NCBI GenBank assembly: GCA_054601695.1
Contig: BAAHQB010000261.1
Span: 186,001 to 250,000 of the forward strand
Length of the DNA: 64,000 nt
Direction: 5' to 3'
From: Amorphochlora amoebiformis
Taxonomy: Eukaryota > Cercozoa > Chlorarachniophyceae
Both the position numbers and the translations under genes were made by a program. Position 1 is the stretch's first letter; every line of letters starts with the position of its first letter. Under the pieces are notes generated by a model. The model was not told the DNA's origin and did not search any database. It saw only the letters and a list, made by a program, of their open reading frames with translations. Shown in pieces: positions 63,869-64,000 of the stretch.

Positions 63869-63921
63869 TGTATGAAAATATGTTAATAATGTACATGTAC
63901 AACATATAAAATCGATACTTC

Positions 63922-63959
<38 letters not shown>

Positions 63960-63994
63960 CTCTTGGTTTGCGTAGTTTCCTATCGCGTTGTTTT
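59523..63994 (-). CDS. Unrecognised acidic protein with DPF and WxxF-type motifs, 3' part, 9 exons
   Basis: I do not recognise this protein. Exons: >63994-63961, 63649-63608, 62804-62761, 61788-61755, 61205-61161, 60832-60783, 60423-60401, 60024-59981, 59663-59523; all eight junctions agree in phase and the last ends in TGA. The order of features is a Lys/Arg-rich stretch ([18 protein letters not shown]), [64 protein letters not shown], then a Gly/Ser linker and the acidic tail [17 protein letters not shown] and WxxF near acidic residues are known ligands of the AP-2 appendage in endocytic accessory proteins, so a coat-associated role is possible, but such short motifs arise by chance. The smallest exon is 23 nt. 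The 5' end is outside the window, so any folded domain is unseen. Confidence 0.6.
59697..62755. repeat. (TA)n-expanded introns of the acidic-protein gene
   Basis: TA, CA and TG tracts fill six introns. Islands at 60733-60750 and 61046-61085 are degraded copies of the 3' edges of exons 60832-60783 and 61205-61161, both lying downstream of their parent exon in gene sense. Confidence 0.85.
62838..63230. repeat. Interstitial (TTAGGG)n block with two dispersed-element copies
   Basis: Hexamer repeats, partly degenerate, contain forward copies of the dispersed element at 62853-62915 and 63066-63131. It lies in the intron upstream of the DPF-containing exon. Confidence 0.88.
63235..63600. repeat. 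(TA)n tracts in the same intron
   Basis: TA repeats with two small islands near 63368-63395 and 63500-63525. They weakly resemble the 3' edge of the exon at 63649-63608 and were not called as exons. Confidence 0.8.
63655..63715. repeat. Short (TTAGGG)n block at the window end
   Basis: Hexamer repeats directly precede, in gene sense, the acceptor TCTAG|CCCAAAG of exon 63649-63608. From 63715 to 63960 the DNA is AT-rich intron. Confidence 0.8.
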
Positions 63995-64000
63995 CTAGGC

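Overview
This window is nuclear DNA from a eukaryote. Genes are split into many very short exons (about 23 to 290 nt) by GT-AG introns, and nearly all remaining sequence is simple repeat: (TA)n tracts, runs of (TTAGGG)n/(CCCTAA)n telomere-type hexamers, and polypurine/polypyrimidine stretches. No prokaryotic operon features, viral genes or RNA genes are visible. A unicellular alga or other protist seems most likely from gene density and exon size, but no sequence here fixes the lineage. Almost every long open frame is the translation of a repeat (Tyr-Ile from TATA, Ser-Leu from CTCT, Val-Arg or Leu-Thr from the telomere hexamer) and is not a gene. The real genes were found by chaining short non-repeat islands that keep splice phase and match known protein families.

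Layout: (1) <1-696, minus, 5' part of a very basic unknown protein. (2) 824-2802, plus, TRAPP subunit TRAPPC4/Trs23, 7 exons, sharing a 127-bp divergent spacer with gene 1. (3) About 31171 down to 3204, minus, one roughly 28-kb acyl-CoA synthetase gene with at least 31 exons, ending in the peroxisomal signal SKL; only about 6% is coding and its introns hold most of the repeats of the first 30 kb. (4) 34771-31881, minus, PP2A B56 regulatory subunit, 10 exons, 473 aa. (5) 34946-36058, plus, sugar/triose-phosphate translocator-like transporter, divergent from gene 4 over 174 bp. (6) About 41772-37373, minus, exons of an unrecognised low-complexity charged protein. (7) 42475-59028, plus, dynamin-related GTPase, 36 exons, 794 aa, every junction in phase. 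(8) 59523->63994, minus, 3' part of an unrecognised acidic protein with DPF and WxxF-type motifs.

The most unusual feature is what I call exon-edge echoes. At about 15 exons the last or first 15-45 nt of the exon, with its splice site, occurs again as one or more degraded copies in the adjoining intron. Copies of an exon's 5' edge lie upstream of it and copies of its 3' edge lie downstream, embedded in TA repeats. In one case the copies form a 91-bp satellite of about 14 units. Telomere hexamer blocks sit inside introns and supply or abut splice sites. The housekeeping genes (vesicle tethering, membrane fission, phosphatase regulation, fatty-acid activation, transport) show no evident pathway cluster; the only local theme is membrane traffic (TRAPPC4, dynamin, the DPF/WxxF protein), which is inference.
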